From Crossaster papposus (Eukaryota; Echinodermata; Asteroidea; Velatida; Solasteridae), in NCBI GenBank assembly GCA_037893245.1, contig JBAIAA010000509.1:248001-312000 (forward strand): a stretch of DNA of 64,000 bases, read 5' to 3'. The notes beneath the pieces are model-generated. The model was not told where the DNA came from, did not search any database, and was given only the letters and a program-made list of their open reading frames with translations. Shown here piece by piece: positions 1 through 13,000 of this stretch. A program made the position numbers and the translations under genes. Every line of letters begins with the position of its first letter. Position 1 is the stretch's first letter.

Positions 1-860
1 TATAAAAAGGTAAGGCAAAGGTTAAAAAGCCCAATAAAAAAAAGACTTGGCACTACACCCAGGTTGGACGACATCTTCATTGCATTACGACTGACGACCA
101 GAGTATCAATTTCAATTCCGATCCTAAGTTGAGACGAGTTCAGCCACGTTGCTATGGAAGTTAGGACGTGTTGAACGTGTATTAACTTTGGTGAAATCGA
201 TCCTAGGACGAGTCGCGAGTTGGGACGAGTTAATCTTCCTAAGACGCGTCTTAGCGTTTCGTGAAATCGGCCCCTGTTTACATAAAATAATTTGCAGACT
301 CACAACAGAGTCGTCTAATTTAATTACATTTAAATAATGTAATTGTTTAAATTTTAAATAAATTTTAAACGTATTTTTTTATAAAATGTAACATTCATGT
401 AATTTGGCCTGTGGGCCACGATATGAATGAAATCAACCATAATCAATCAATCAATCAATCAAAAACCTGGGCTAACTTAGAACTTTGAGTGCTGTTAGAA
501 AGTACCAAAATCAAAAGCCAACAGTTTTTTTATTAACATAATCTGATCTGGTTTTAACAAGGTACTGGTCCTGGAGGCCTGGCGTGAACAAAATATCATG
601 CTTCATCTTATGAAGAACTTGGTCCAGAAGGCCTGAAGCAGTGACAGTGGAATTGATACACCTTGCCTACTATCTAGTAGTTTTGTTTACATATAAGGCA
701 TGTGTACATGTATCATGTACATCATCAACATCAACAAACACTTATCTATTAGCCTAGGTATACAAACAAATATGATGGATTTTGGCAGATTTGGTCGAAT
801 ACCGTGAAAGAGGCAAAATACAGCATGCAACCATTTTTGCATTGAAATGTTCACATTGTC
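1..860. other. No gene recognised at the left edge
   Basis: A-T-rich sequence with GGACGAGT-type repeats (130-270) and an AATCAATCAATC tract at 440-462 that could be a LINE tail. If the PX-MIT gene ends at 875 this holds its 3' UTR, with an AATAAA on the minus strand at 534-529. Confidence 0.5.
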
Positions 861-934
861 AACAATTGACTCTTTTAGCATAAGAAAACAAATATTATAA
901 TTGTTTGCTTTTCACACATGTTCTGCAGACCCAC

Positions 935-1056
935 CTCCCATCTCTTGTTATTAGTAGCATCAGCCGATAGATACTTGTTGTACAAATCCTCAGCTTTCAT
1001 CAGGTAATGAGCCGTCTTCCTACGAACTGCCTCACGCCGATTTTTATTATCATCCG
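935..1056 (-). CDS. SNX15: PX-MIT gene exon 9 (third MIT helix)
   Basis: Codes residues 439-479: EAVRRKTAHYLMKAEDLYNK, then a polar tail ending RWE. A donor-like GAG|GTGGGT ends the exon in phase 0. If it is not used, the frame runs 19 more codons to a TAA at 877-875, with an AATAAA on the minus strand near 534-529 that could end the transcript. Which applies decides whether the protein stops after MIT (SNX15-like) or continues to a kinase domain off the window (RPS6KC1-like). Confidence 0.82.
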
Positions 1057-4000
1057 CTAATGGAAAAGAACAAAAAATCTTGTCAATTTATAACTAGTTC
1101 GCGCCGGAGGACGTAAATATAAACGCAAAGCTTTCCCCAGATTTAAACACGTCACGAGCAAGGCCGGAAATGTCTGTCAGCAGCGAGCAAGGCCAAAAAT
1201 GCGTTGGTGTGCTTCCCGGTACCATCGGCTTGAGCCCGCCTCGGATCGAGTTTCGTTAAAATTAATCCCGCGCCTCGGCTCGGTGATGTGAAAAATAATC
1301 CCGGCTCGAACTGGTTACTTGCCTAAATAATTACATCAAACACAGGAGAAAGTTACAGTCTGAAGAATTAAGTTTTATTCCTGAATACCCGAGACAGTTA
1401 AGCCATTCCAATTGGTCGAGAGCCCGATGCATGGGTATGTTTAAACAGTCGATAAAACATGGCACAGCCAGTTTTAAATTTAGACATCTATGACCCATGG
1501 TCCATGGTCTGGTTCATGACCCTTACATTGGTTAAACCTCCCACAGCATTTGCATTACAACCAATGAGTCCGTATATTAATGGTCCCGTTGCTATATCAC
1601 GCATATATCTTCATATAAGGGCACATGTGCAAGGCACATACCATTAAAATAGCTGGAGGAGTGTTCCTCAAAACACGAGGTAAAATGGTTGAACAAAATC
1701 GTTCAAAAATTGAATTTTACTTGTTTTGACTTTTTGACCAAAAGGTATTTATGAATGGGAATAAAAATGTGGTTGGCCGGTATTTAATAAACAAGTATGC
1801 TTAAAACTGGCCCAAGGGTCTGGGCATTGTTAATGCCCTTGCCTTCGACTCGGGCATTAACCTGTCCCCGCCCATGAGCAGGTTTTTAAAACTACATTTT
1901 GATTCCCTTAATAATACTCATCTACAAGGAGAGACACTGAAAAATATGCAATTCCGGCTGACTCTCACCAATGACCCCTTTGAGCAGCACGCCGACTCCC
2001 GACTTGTAGAGGTCAAAGGCCGCCTGGTAGCTGCCGTTAGCCTCGTTCTCCAGCGCTAGACTAATGTGATATGCGGCTTGGTAGAGGTAATCTTCCTCCC
2101 CGCCTACAGTGACATGAGCCACGCCCATGCCTCCTGTCGATTCCGTTATAGGCTTGGCCTGGGATCAAGAACACAGATTAAATGTAGTCATAGGGCCTTT
2201 TTAAATCACTGGCTTCCGCTTTGTCTTGGGCTTAAAGGAAACATGTAATAAGGTTTTTTTTTGCTTAAATCAATAAAGTATCATATTGACAACAACATTA
2301 TGTGTGAGGTTGTGTTTATTTTCTGTGATAAATGGGAGAAAATAATTTTTGAAAATGTTTAGTTATACCACTCCGCCCCTCAAAGGGAAGCCTCATTAAC
2401 ATAAAACTTCGCGTGGGGTATGACAAAAATCGAGGCAGAGAATTGCCTCGCTGCGGGGGTGCGCTACCCGGGCCTGGCTTGCATTATGCGCGCATTGCAT
2501 GCAACAAGTCTTTGTCTACGAGTTTACCATGCCGGTTTTTTATTCTAAATCAGGGTAAAAATACAACTGTTTTCAGTCATGCCGACTAGATGTGTAGCTG
2601 CTGGGTGTAGCAAAACTACCAAGGATAGAGTAAGCCTTCATTTGTTTCCAGCTGATCCTAAATATCGGAGGATTTGGACAGCCAAAGTAAAGCTTACCAG
2701 AGCGAAGTGGTCCCGCCGGGCCTAGTGATTTTTCGGCCCGATCTGCAGCGACCATTTTGAGCGGTCGTGCTTCGACACTGGTCTGTACAGCAACTTTGGC
2801 ATGCCCTTAAAAAACATGCTGAAGTCAGATGCTGTCCCAACGATATTCCAATCAGACGAATCTGTACTGTTTTCGTCAGATTCACTAAAAACCGACAAAA
2901 AACTTTCACGATCGTCCATGTTTAGTCCGCGCCGATTACTGTACATGTACATGTACATGTACTTTGTACGGTATCCTTTGCTTTGGACAGCGTGCGCGTG
3001 GGTGATCGCGTTTACATGGGGGTGTACGTACGTGTGCACAAGGCGTACGGGATTCGTACACTCTTGTACTCACAACAATGTGTGCGTACGTGGCCACGCG
3101 AACCCGTCTCGTACCTAGACGTCGCGTACCGACTATCGATAATTTGTCCGGGTTCTGACTCGATTTACATCACTCATTTTGAGTGGCCGCGAAATTTAAA
3201 AAGGGGGGGTCAATTTCTGGACGGCAAATTACCACACTAAACGTACACTAGAACCAGTTTGGCTTTTTATTCACATTTGATACACATAAATCTATTGATT
3301 TAAAACAAAAAATGCGTAATGAAGATGTTAGACTGCTTGTTTCCTTTAAGGAAATTTTAGGCTACCAACTGCAATGAACTCTAGCCACATTCTGGTGCCT
3401 GTTGTAGCTAACACGTTGACTGCCGGGCATAATTTCACAGGGCGTCCACATTTGCCAAGCATTGTACGCATGTGTGCATACATAATAAATACTTATAAAA
3501 AATAAAAAAACCACAGAAAAAAATAAACGTTTGATAGATGTATGTCCTCACCACTGCCAGCAGCGTATTTGTTGCGTTATCAGTGATGCCAGTGTATTCA
3601 ATTTACAATACAAAAACCTTTCATTTTCTACGAGTATACTCGCAGTGGCAGAATCCGGTACACTTGTTGCTACGACTATACTCGTAGTCGGCAGTCAACG
3701 TGTTAAGAAGGAGTCAATCGATTTATATGAACCCAACAGAACAGTTTGAATATTTACATTTACATTTGCATTTTATTCCATTATACAATCGTTGACTGCT
3801 GTGGTGTGGGATATGACGTTTTGAACACCCTCGGGGACACATAGCACCCTCAGCTTCGCCTTGGGTGCTATGCATTCCTTGGGTGTTCAAAACGTCATAT
3901 CCCACATCACAGCAGTCAACGATTGTTTTGTTATACCTCTGTCTTGAAACTCAGCAGATATTTATAAGGATTAAAGATACAAAACGTTCTAGTAAACATG

Positions 4001-7000
4001 TATTTTACTGTGGTAACGTTAATCACGCAAACGAAATGAACTCGCACACTTCGTCTGCTCATTCGCTGCTCCACTACAGTTTACTATCGTTAATAGTGTG
4101 CAGTTCAAAATTGCGCAGGTACCAATGATATACAGCTCACAGCGAACTAACTGCAGCTGACGTGTGATATCACACAGGGATGGGATATGCGTTGTTACAC
4201 AACAGACACGTGACCGTTCTAGTGTCTAGTATCCAAGACAGAGGTATAACATTCTAGTTGCTTCTGTGATTTGAAAATCGGAGGCGAAAACAAAGATGAA
4301 GCAAATGTTTTTAAAAAAACCTAGTCTGGATGCTGGATATTCTGTCTTGCTTTCTAATCTTACAGACTCCATGCAAGTAAAGTTGATGTTGGGGTCACAA
4401 TTGCTTTCAAGCAGAGCCAGATAAAAAAATAGGAGAAAAGAAGGATCCACATTTTCAACAAAGCAGGACAAAAGTAGGACTTCTGCAGGCTTCTAGGAGT
4501 AGTTTTTGTTGAAACTCACCCATGTCCACTGCATCATAAGACTCATTTGGCACGTTCTGTACTTTGAAAAACCTGTGTTTCATCTGTAACCAAGCTCTTA
4601 GAAGTACAGTTGCAGTACTCCTGCATCCAATTGATCGTGTGATTTACATAGAACAGTGTACTGTGTAACAGTGTTTTGAAAAACATTGAATAGGATTTCA
4701 TTTTTCGAATTTCTGGGACAAAAAAAAGTAGGAAATATTGTTAAAACAATGTTTGTAATCTAGAAGACATGTACACACGGAAAAACAATTTGAAGCGAGG
4801 CTGGAAATATCTGTCAGCGACCGGCTCACAGCTGGCATGTGTGGGGGGTGTGCTGCCCAGGGAATTTCAAAATCATATTGACGTATATACACAAAATATT
4901 CATACACAGCTTCATGAAAACACAACCGGTACCTTCAAGATGGCAGTCGGATGCACTGGGCCGGAAAAGCTCAATAACTACTTACGTTAAGAGATCTTGA
5001 GTCCACAATGCCCCCATCAGAGTACATCGCATCCTTCTCGGCAGCCTGCTGAGCTCGGATGCAGTTGAGATAGGCCCTGGCCATGGTGTTACGCTCATTC
5101 TTCACGTCTTCTGTTGACTCTGGGGGAATCGCTGTGTCTGCTTTCTGCTGCTCTTTGGAGCTGCCGGTAGTGGTCGATGAATCCAGCCCCTGGAAACAAG
5201 TATAAAACTAAATAATATAATGTACATGATTCATGTTTAAAGGTAGGATAAACCATTTGCAGATATCAAAAAATTTTACTACCGAATTATTAAGAAGTAT
5301 CTTACTTTTTTGAAAGTAAATAACGACTGTAGGCATCCAGCAAAATTTAATTTGATTTACAAAAATTCACAATCGCCTGACGGCGATCGCGAAAAAAACA
5401 AGAACAATATTAGAACCACTGCCCAACGCCGGTTGAAAATTATCGGACAGGTCAGTTAAACAATATTTACTAAAAAATACAACCCCCCAAATCCTCCAAT
5501 TTATTTAAGCAATTACCAATGGTGTATCCTACCTTTGAAGCTGAGGTATACCTTTAACAGCTATCCTAAGAGTTACCAACCAAAATACCGTTAAAACGCG
5601 TACTTGTTATAAAAATACGAGGTTCTCCCCCCCCCCCTTTCTGAAATTGTCAAAAAAAACACACACAAAAACATGCGAACCCTACTTTTGGGAAATTGAT
5701 GGTGATACCACTGTCAGTGGACAGATCTGTGGTGGAGTCTGCCGGTGTAGAGCTATCTGGTGAGTCTGGCTGTGGGTCCTCGTTGAGCACCGCACACATG
5801 TCCATGGCTTGGAATAACCAGCTGTTGCTCTGGTGTATGGGGGAAACCACAGCCATGGCTGATGAGGATAGCTCTGGAGGAAACCAAACACAAAGAAAAA
5901 AAGGGGTGTTTGAGTCTGGCAATGGTCAAGGAGTGAGGTATGTTATTTTAGTTATTACTTGGGGACTGGACTTATTACTGGACTTATTATAACATGATAT
6001 CAAACAAGTGGAACCAGACTATTTTGTATTCTCAGTGCCACCTCGTCCCCTGTAATTATTGTAATCATTTCTGGTATGAGGTTGCTGCACAGCATCGCGG
6101 TTTTATTCTTTTCCGACTTGACGTAAATGCATGTCAAAAACGGGAAGTATATTGGGAGAAAAAAACAAAAAACGCGGAGTCACGCAAAATAAAGCGGAGT
6201 TGGAAAATTAAAAACGCAGAAAATTACGCTTATTCAAATTGCGACTCATAAAATTTTGAATTGAACAGTTTTTAACGGTCATTTTTCATTTAATGAAAAA
6301 ATAGTGTCGTATCATATCCCTGCACATAAGTGCACATATCTACCATGACAGGTACTCAAGGCACTATATCATTAGTACACCAGGGGCCAATTTCACGGAG
6401 ATGCTAAGCGCACAAATTTGCTTAGCATGAAAATTTGTCCTTGGTAAAAACAAGGTTACAGACCAAATTTTTACGTGATCTTTATTGTTTTTGATTGACA
6501 ATCAGCTGGTTTTTTGCTTAGCATAAAAAACACGTAGAATTTTGGCTGTTTTTTTTTTTTTATTGAGCAAGACTTTTTTGTGCTAAGCAAATTTTTGTGC
6601 TTAGCAGCTCCGTGAAATTGGCCCCTGCTCATTGGGCCCATGAAACATTCCAAATACCATCTCAGCTCCCTGGGGAGTATACAGCTCAATGCTGCCATTT
6701 CGACGCAAAGCAGCTAATCAACCATCTCTGCCCACATAGGTACTATGCAATTTGCTCTTTGGTGGGAAGAAGCAATGAGTGACAAAGTGCCTTGCCCAAG
6801 GGCACAGGCACCATAGCCCCAAGATGGACTCGAACCCACAACCTGCATCTTTACCCACAGAATTCAAAGATCCAGACCACGTGGCCACGGCACTTCACAA
6901 GAAATCTTTACCTGTATCTGAGAGAGGATCAAAGAAGGACAAGTCTTGCAGCTGAGGGAGTGGCGTGGATGGCACCGAGTCCTCACTGAATGTTGTCCGA

Positions 7001-10000
7001 TCATCATCGTCGTCGTCGTCATAGTCGACCGTCCCATAGTCTGGCATGTCCTCTTCATTTTGCCTGTGGAGCCACACACCACCCAGAGATGGGCTACTGG
7101 CAAGCCCCTCCGAGGAACCAAGCTCTCTCCCCTCGGAGGGAGTGGTAGAAGCCGCATCACACCTTGGTAGACTTCTCGAGTGGGATGTTCCATTAGAAGG
7201 CCTGGGGAGAACCTTGGGTTGCAGGATGGACTCCGATGGGGACCGATTTATTGAGACCTCCTCTCCTCCCTTGACAAAATGAAATAAAATTACATCAACT
7301 TTCTAGTTAAGCTATTATCATTGCAGATGTAAATTTCTTAAATGATTTCTCATAACACACTACTGCAAGTTTCAAGCATTATATCCACGTGCTGCACGTG
7401 GGTAAAATGATCTATTGGGGCTGTGGCTAACTTTAAACGGTGACAGGTTAATTGGTCATCAATTTGTCATCAATGGCAGTGAAGATAGTAATGCTCAGGT
7501 TATTTGCAGTGCCTTTATAAAACTCAAGTTTTTGCATTATTTTTTCAGAGCGCTCTGACATTGGTGATCAAAATGAGCTGTTCAACTCTTGTGACATGGT
7601 ACATCATTCCACTTTGCCGTATTTTCCCGTACATGGAGTTCATTACAAGAGCATGTCAGAAATGAATTTCTTTTTAATTTTAGCAGTTTCAAAACAAGAT
7701 TAAGGCCAGCTTTTGACAGTCTTGTGGATGTATACTTGTACTAGGTTGTGTCAGTGGACTTGTACTGTAATACATGAAAGACTATTCTTAATATGATGTG
7801 GATTTGCGGGGAATTTTGTATATTAAGCCTTGTTAGGGTGTTTGTTAGGGTGTATTTAAAAAAAAAAAAATGTTTAGTCTGTTGGTCTGGATGTCAGTAT
7901 GTCTGTATGTTTGTTGGGCGGTGTTGGGGTATTTTTTTTCCATGCTTGTTGTGTCCTGTGTGTTTGTGCTTGTGTGTTCATTTGTTGTTTTTTGTTTTTG
8001 TTTGTTCTGTGTTTTGTGCTAAATTGTTCTAATTGTAGTTGGAGAGCCTCTCTAAACAATTTTATAGCTTTTTAGGCAATCCTTCACGCCTGCATACGGT
8101 GCAATTTAATGTAACTGAATTATTTAATTGTTACATGCATATTTTATTTTGCCTGAGAAATTATCTAATAAATAAATACAAATAAATAAAGTACATGTAC
8201 ATGTTTGCATGTCAGACTTTAGTTTGATATTTGGTTGCACAGTTTCTCAATAGTAAAAACGTGAAGAGGGAGTCTATTCGTGTCTGTGCCATACTGAAAT
8301 CATGTGCAAGATTCTAGGGAGTTGTGTATATCTCACCGCGAAGAAATTCCGGTAGTGATTGCTGCGTGTCAGTGGAGTGAATTTGGCAACAAATTCCAGC
8401 AGTTTGAGGGCGCTCTGACGTCTCTCTTCAACGACATCTTCGTCAAAGCGACCTTGGTCAAAGAAAACAAAAAGAAAAAAATTAGAGAAACTTTCACTCA
8501 ATAAATATCTAAAATAGTTGCTTAACCCTAACGCTCCTCAATCCTCCAAAATCCTCATTGCAGTTTGTGAGGATTTTTGAGGATTGAGGCTGTATGGGGT
8601 TTTTAACCAGTTCGCGCCGGATGACGAATATAAACGCAAAAATTTCCCCAAATTCAAAACGGATGACGAATATATACGCCAAGTTCAAGTTCGGAAATAT
8701 ATGTCAGCAGCGCGCAAGGCCGGAAATGCGTGGGTGTGCTACCCAGCACTATAGGCCTGAACAAGCTTCGGATCGAGTTTCGTTAAAAATAATCCCGCCC
8801 GTCGGCTCGGCGATGTTAAAATAATCCCGGCGCGAACTGGTTAAAAAAAGAGGATTTTTGAGGATTGAGGCACAATGTCGTTTCAAGTGTGGAGGATTTT
8901 TGAGGATTGAGGCTGAATGGGGTTTTCAAAAAATGAGGATTTTGGAGGAATGAGGCTGAATGGAGTTTTCAAAAAAACATAATAAGAATTTTTGAGATTG
9001 ACTTTTTTCAATCCCCAGAATCCTCATTGCAGTTTTGGAGAATTAAACAAAATGAGGATTTTGGAGAAGTGAGGAACATGATGTTGTTTCAAGTGTGTAG
9101 GATTTTTGAGGATTGAGGCTAAATGGGATTGAGGATGGTTGCTAGCAAAAAGGGCCTAGGGGGTTAGGGTTAATTTACCCTTACCCTGCCAGACGCAACA
9201 CAGTGCACCATCTAAAAGAGTCTGGGGCACTTTGATACATTCTTCTGTCAACACTATTGAGAGCTAGTACCCATTAAACAATGCCACAATGCCAGAGATG
9301 GATTATACTCCATTGGGTGACCACAGACTCTAATGAATCTTGTTGGAGGGATGTAGTCAATTCCCTGCAAGTTCATCACAAGTCCCTGCAAGTCCCTGCA
9401 AGTCCCTGCAAGTCCATCACAAGTCCCTGTAAGCCCCTGCAAGTCCATCACAAGTCCTCCAATTCCAATTTAAATCTCAAGCTATTCAAATGAGCTTTGA
9501 CAAAGGCATTCCTTTTTCATTGTTCAACCAGTTACTTATGACTGGCTTGTGAAAGGACTTGTGAAAGGACTTGTGAAAGGACTCGTGAAAGGACTCGTGA
9601 AAGGACTCGTGAAAGGACTCGTGAAAGGACTCGTGAAAGGACTCGTGAAAGGACTCGTGAAAGGACTCGTGAAAGGACTCGTGAAAGGACTCGTGAAAGG
9701 ACTCGTGAAAGGACTCGTGACTGGACTCGTGACTGGACTCGTGACTGGACTCGTGACTGGACTCGTGACTGGACTCGTGACTGGACTCGTGACTGGACTC
9801 GTGACTGGACTCGTGACTGGACTCGTGACTGGACTCGTGACTGGACTCGTGACTGGACTCGTGACTGGACTCGTGACTGGACTCGTGACTGGACTCGTGA
9901 CTGGACTCGTGACTGGACTCGTGACTGGACTCGTGACTGGACTCGTGACTGGACTCGTGACTGGACTCGTGACTGGACTCGTGAAAGAACTTGGGAAAGG

Positions 10001-13000
10001 ACTTGGGAAAGGACTTGGGAAAGGACTTGTGAAAGGACTTGTGAAAGGACTTGTGAAAGGACTTGTGACTGGACTTGTGACTGGACTTGTGACTGGACTT
10101 GTGACTGGACTTGTGACTGGACTTGTGACTGGACTTGTGACTGGACTTGTGACTGGACTCGGGACTGGACTCGTGACTGGACTCGTGACTGGACTCGTGA
10201 AAAGACTCGTGACTGGACTCGTGAAAAGACTCGTGAAAAGACTCGTGAAAAGACTCGTGAAAAGACTCGTGAAAGAACTTGGGAAAGGACTTGGGAAAGG
10301 ACTTGTGACTGGACTTGTGACTGGACTTGTGACTGGACTTGTGACTGGACTTGTGACTGGACTTGTGACTGGACTTGTGACTGGACTCGTGAAAAGACTC
10401 GTGAAAAGACTCGTGAAAAGACTCGTGAAAAGACTCGTAAAAGAACTTGGGAAAGGACTTGGGAAAGGACTTGTGACTGGACTTGTGACTGGACTTGTGA
10501 CTGGACTTGTGACTGGACTTGTGACTGGACTTGTGACTGGACTTGTGACTGGACTTGTGACTGGACTTGTGACTGGACTTGTGACTGGACTTGTGACTGG
10601 ACTTGTGACTGGACTTGTGACTGGACTTGTGACTGGACTTGTGACTGGACTTGTGACTGGACTTGTGACTGGACTCGTGACTGGACTCGTGACTGGACTC
10701 GTGAAAAGACTCGTGAAAAGACTCGTGAAAAGACTCGTGAAAAGACTCGTGAAAGAACTTGGGAAAGGACTTGGGAAAGGACTTGTGACTGGACTTGTGA
10801 CTGGACTTGTGACTGGACTTGTGACTGGACTTGTGACTGGACTTGTGACTGGACTTGTGACTGGACTCGTGAAAAGACTCGTGAAAAGACTTGTGAAAAG
10901 ACTCGTGAAAAGACTCGTGAAAGAACTTGGGAAAGGACTTGGGAAAGGACTTGTGACTGGACTTGTGACTGGACTTGTGACTGGACTTGTGACTGGACTT
11001 GTGACTGGACTTGTGACTGGACTTGTGACTGGACTTGTGACTGGACTTGTGACTGGACTTGTGACTGGACTCGGGACTGGACTCGGGACTGGACTCGTGA
11101 CTGGACTCGTGACTGGACTCGTGACTGGACTCGTGAAAAGACTCGTGAAAAGACTTGTGAAAAGACTCGTGAAAAGACTCGTGAAAGAACTTGGGAAAGG
11201 ACTTGGGAAAGGACTTGTGACTGGACTTGTGACTGGACTTGTGACTGGACTTGTGACTGGACTTGTGACTGGACTTGTGACTGGACTTGTGACTGGACTC
11301 GTGAAAAGACTCGTGAAAAGACTCGTGAAAAGACTCGTGAAAAGACTCGTGAAAGAACTTGGGAAAGGACTTGGGAAAGGACTTGTGACTGGACTTGTGA
11401 CTGGACTTGTGACTGGACTTGTGACTGGACTTGTGACTGGACTTGTGACTGGACTTGTGACTGGACTTGTGACTGGACTTGTGACTGGACTTGTGACTGG
11501 ACTCGGGACTGGACTCGTGACTGGACTCGTGACTGGACTCGTGACTGGACTCGTGACTGGACTCGTGAAAAGACTCGTGAAAAGACTTGTGAAAAGACTC
11601 GTGAAAAGACTCGTGAAAGAACTTGGGAAAGGACTTGGGAAAGGACTTGTGACTGGACTTGTGACTGGACTTGTGACTGGACTTGTGACTGGACTTGTGA
11701 CTGGACTTGTGACTGGACTTGTGACTGGACTCGTGAAAAGACTCGTGAAAAGACTTGTGAAAAGACTCGTGAAAAGACTCGTGAAAGAACTTGGGAAAGG
11801 ACTTGGGAAAGGACTTGTGACTGGACTTGTGACTGGACTTGTGACTGGACTTGTGACTGGACTTGTGACTGGACTTGTGACTGGACTTGTGACTGGACTT
11901 GTGACTGGACTTGTGACTGGACTTGTGACTGGACTTGTGACTGGACTTGTGACTGGACTTGTGACTGGACTTGTGACTGGACTTGTGACTGGACTTGTGA
12001 CTGGACTTGTGACTGGACTTGTGACTGGACTTGTGACTGGACTTGTGACTGGACTTGTGACTGGACTTGTGACAGGACTTGTGACAGAACTTGTGACAGA
12101 ACTTGTGACAGAACTTGTGACAGGGACTTGCAGGGACTCGAATACAACTCTGTCTTGTTGCACTGGCAGCACTTAACTAGTTCGCGCCGGATGACGAATA
12201 TAAACGCAAAAATTTCCCCAAATTCAAAACGGATGACGAATATATACGCCAAGTTCAAGTTCGGAAATATATGTCAGCAGCGCGCAAGGCCGGAAATGCG
12301 TGGGTGTGCTACCCAGCACTATAGGCCTGAACACGCTTCGGATCGAGTTTCGTTAAAAATAATCCCGCCCGTCGGCTCGGCGATGTTAAAATAATCCCGG
12401 CGCGAACTGGTTAAGGACAAATGGTGCATGTTGCTGCATCTGGCATGGGTTTCTAGCCAAAATACCCTGGAGGGCGAGTTGTTTCTTTAGCTATAACAAA
12501 CGAGGTTTCCCAGATATTCTTACTGTTGTGATATACACAATGCAAATTACATTTTGATCAGATAGGTCTTGCTGCACTGGGCAGGCTTGTCATTTAATTG
12601 GTGCAAGTTGCTGCGTCTGACAGAGTTTCTAGCTAAAGGTTCTACCTTAGGCCACAAACTATCAATCACCCCTCGTAGTTGGGATTGTCTCCCCAAGCAA
12701 GGATGTGGAGTTTCATCTGTCTTAAAGGGATCGTATACGTTTGGTAATTACTACAAAAATTAATGGCAATAAAAACTTACTTGGTAAGAAGTACAGCAGC
12801 TTTGGATAGTATAATGCATTTTTAGAAACTTTTCACTTCGAAGTACTGCGGTTATAAAAAGAGATATCACTTTTTATCCCCAAAAATTTGAATCTGAGAA
12901 GCGTTACTGCAGTGACGTTTCTCAGATTGTGTATTCCAATGCAGATTATTCTTCCTGCATGGACATAACCGCTCCAGATTTTTGGCAATTTCTCTAAATC

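Noticed and set aside
525-637. Minus-strand segment reading LLDQVLHKMKHDILFTPG after an AG, as a further PX-MIT exon
   Set aside because: Its frame needs phase 1, but exon 9 ends in phase 0, and it does not match SNX15 or RPS6KC1 convincingly.
2935-2962. ACATGTACATGT repeat as a binding-site cluster
   Set aside because: The same word is scattered through the window as a microsatellite.
5650-5992. Alternative frames over PX-MIT exon 6 on both strands
   Set aside because: Only one frame joins in phase to exons 5 and 7.
9541-12131. CRISPR-like array
   Set aside because: Units are contiguous with no unique spacers, and the genome is animal.
9532-12258. Open frames of 875-908 codons on both strands
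   Set aside because: They follow from a stop-free 12-bp repeat and encode only GLVT/SQVQ/TSPV periodic strings; the array lies within an intron.
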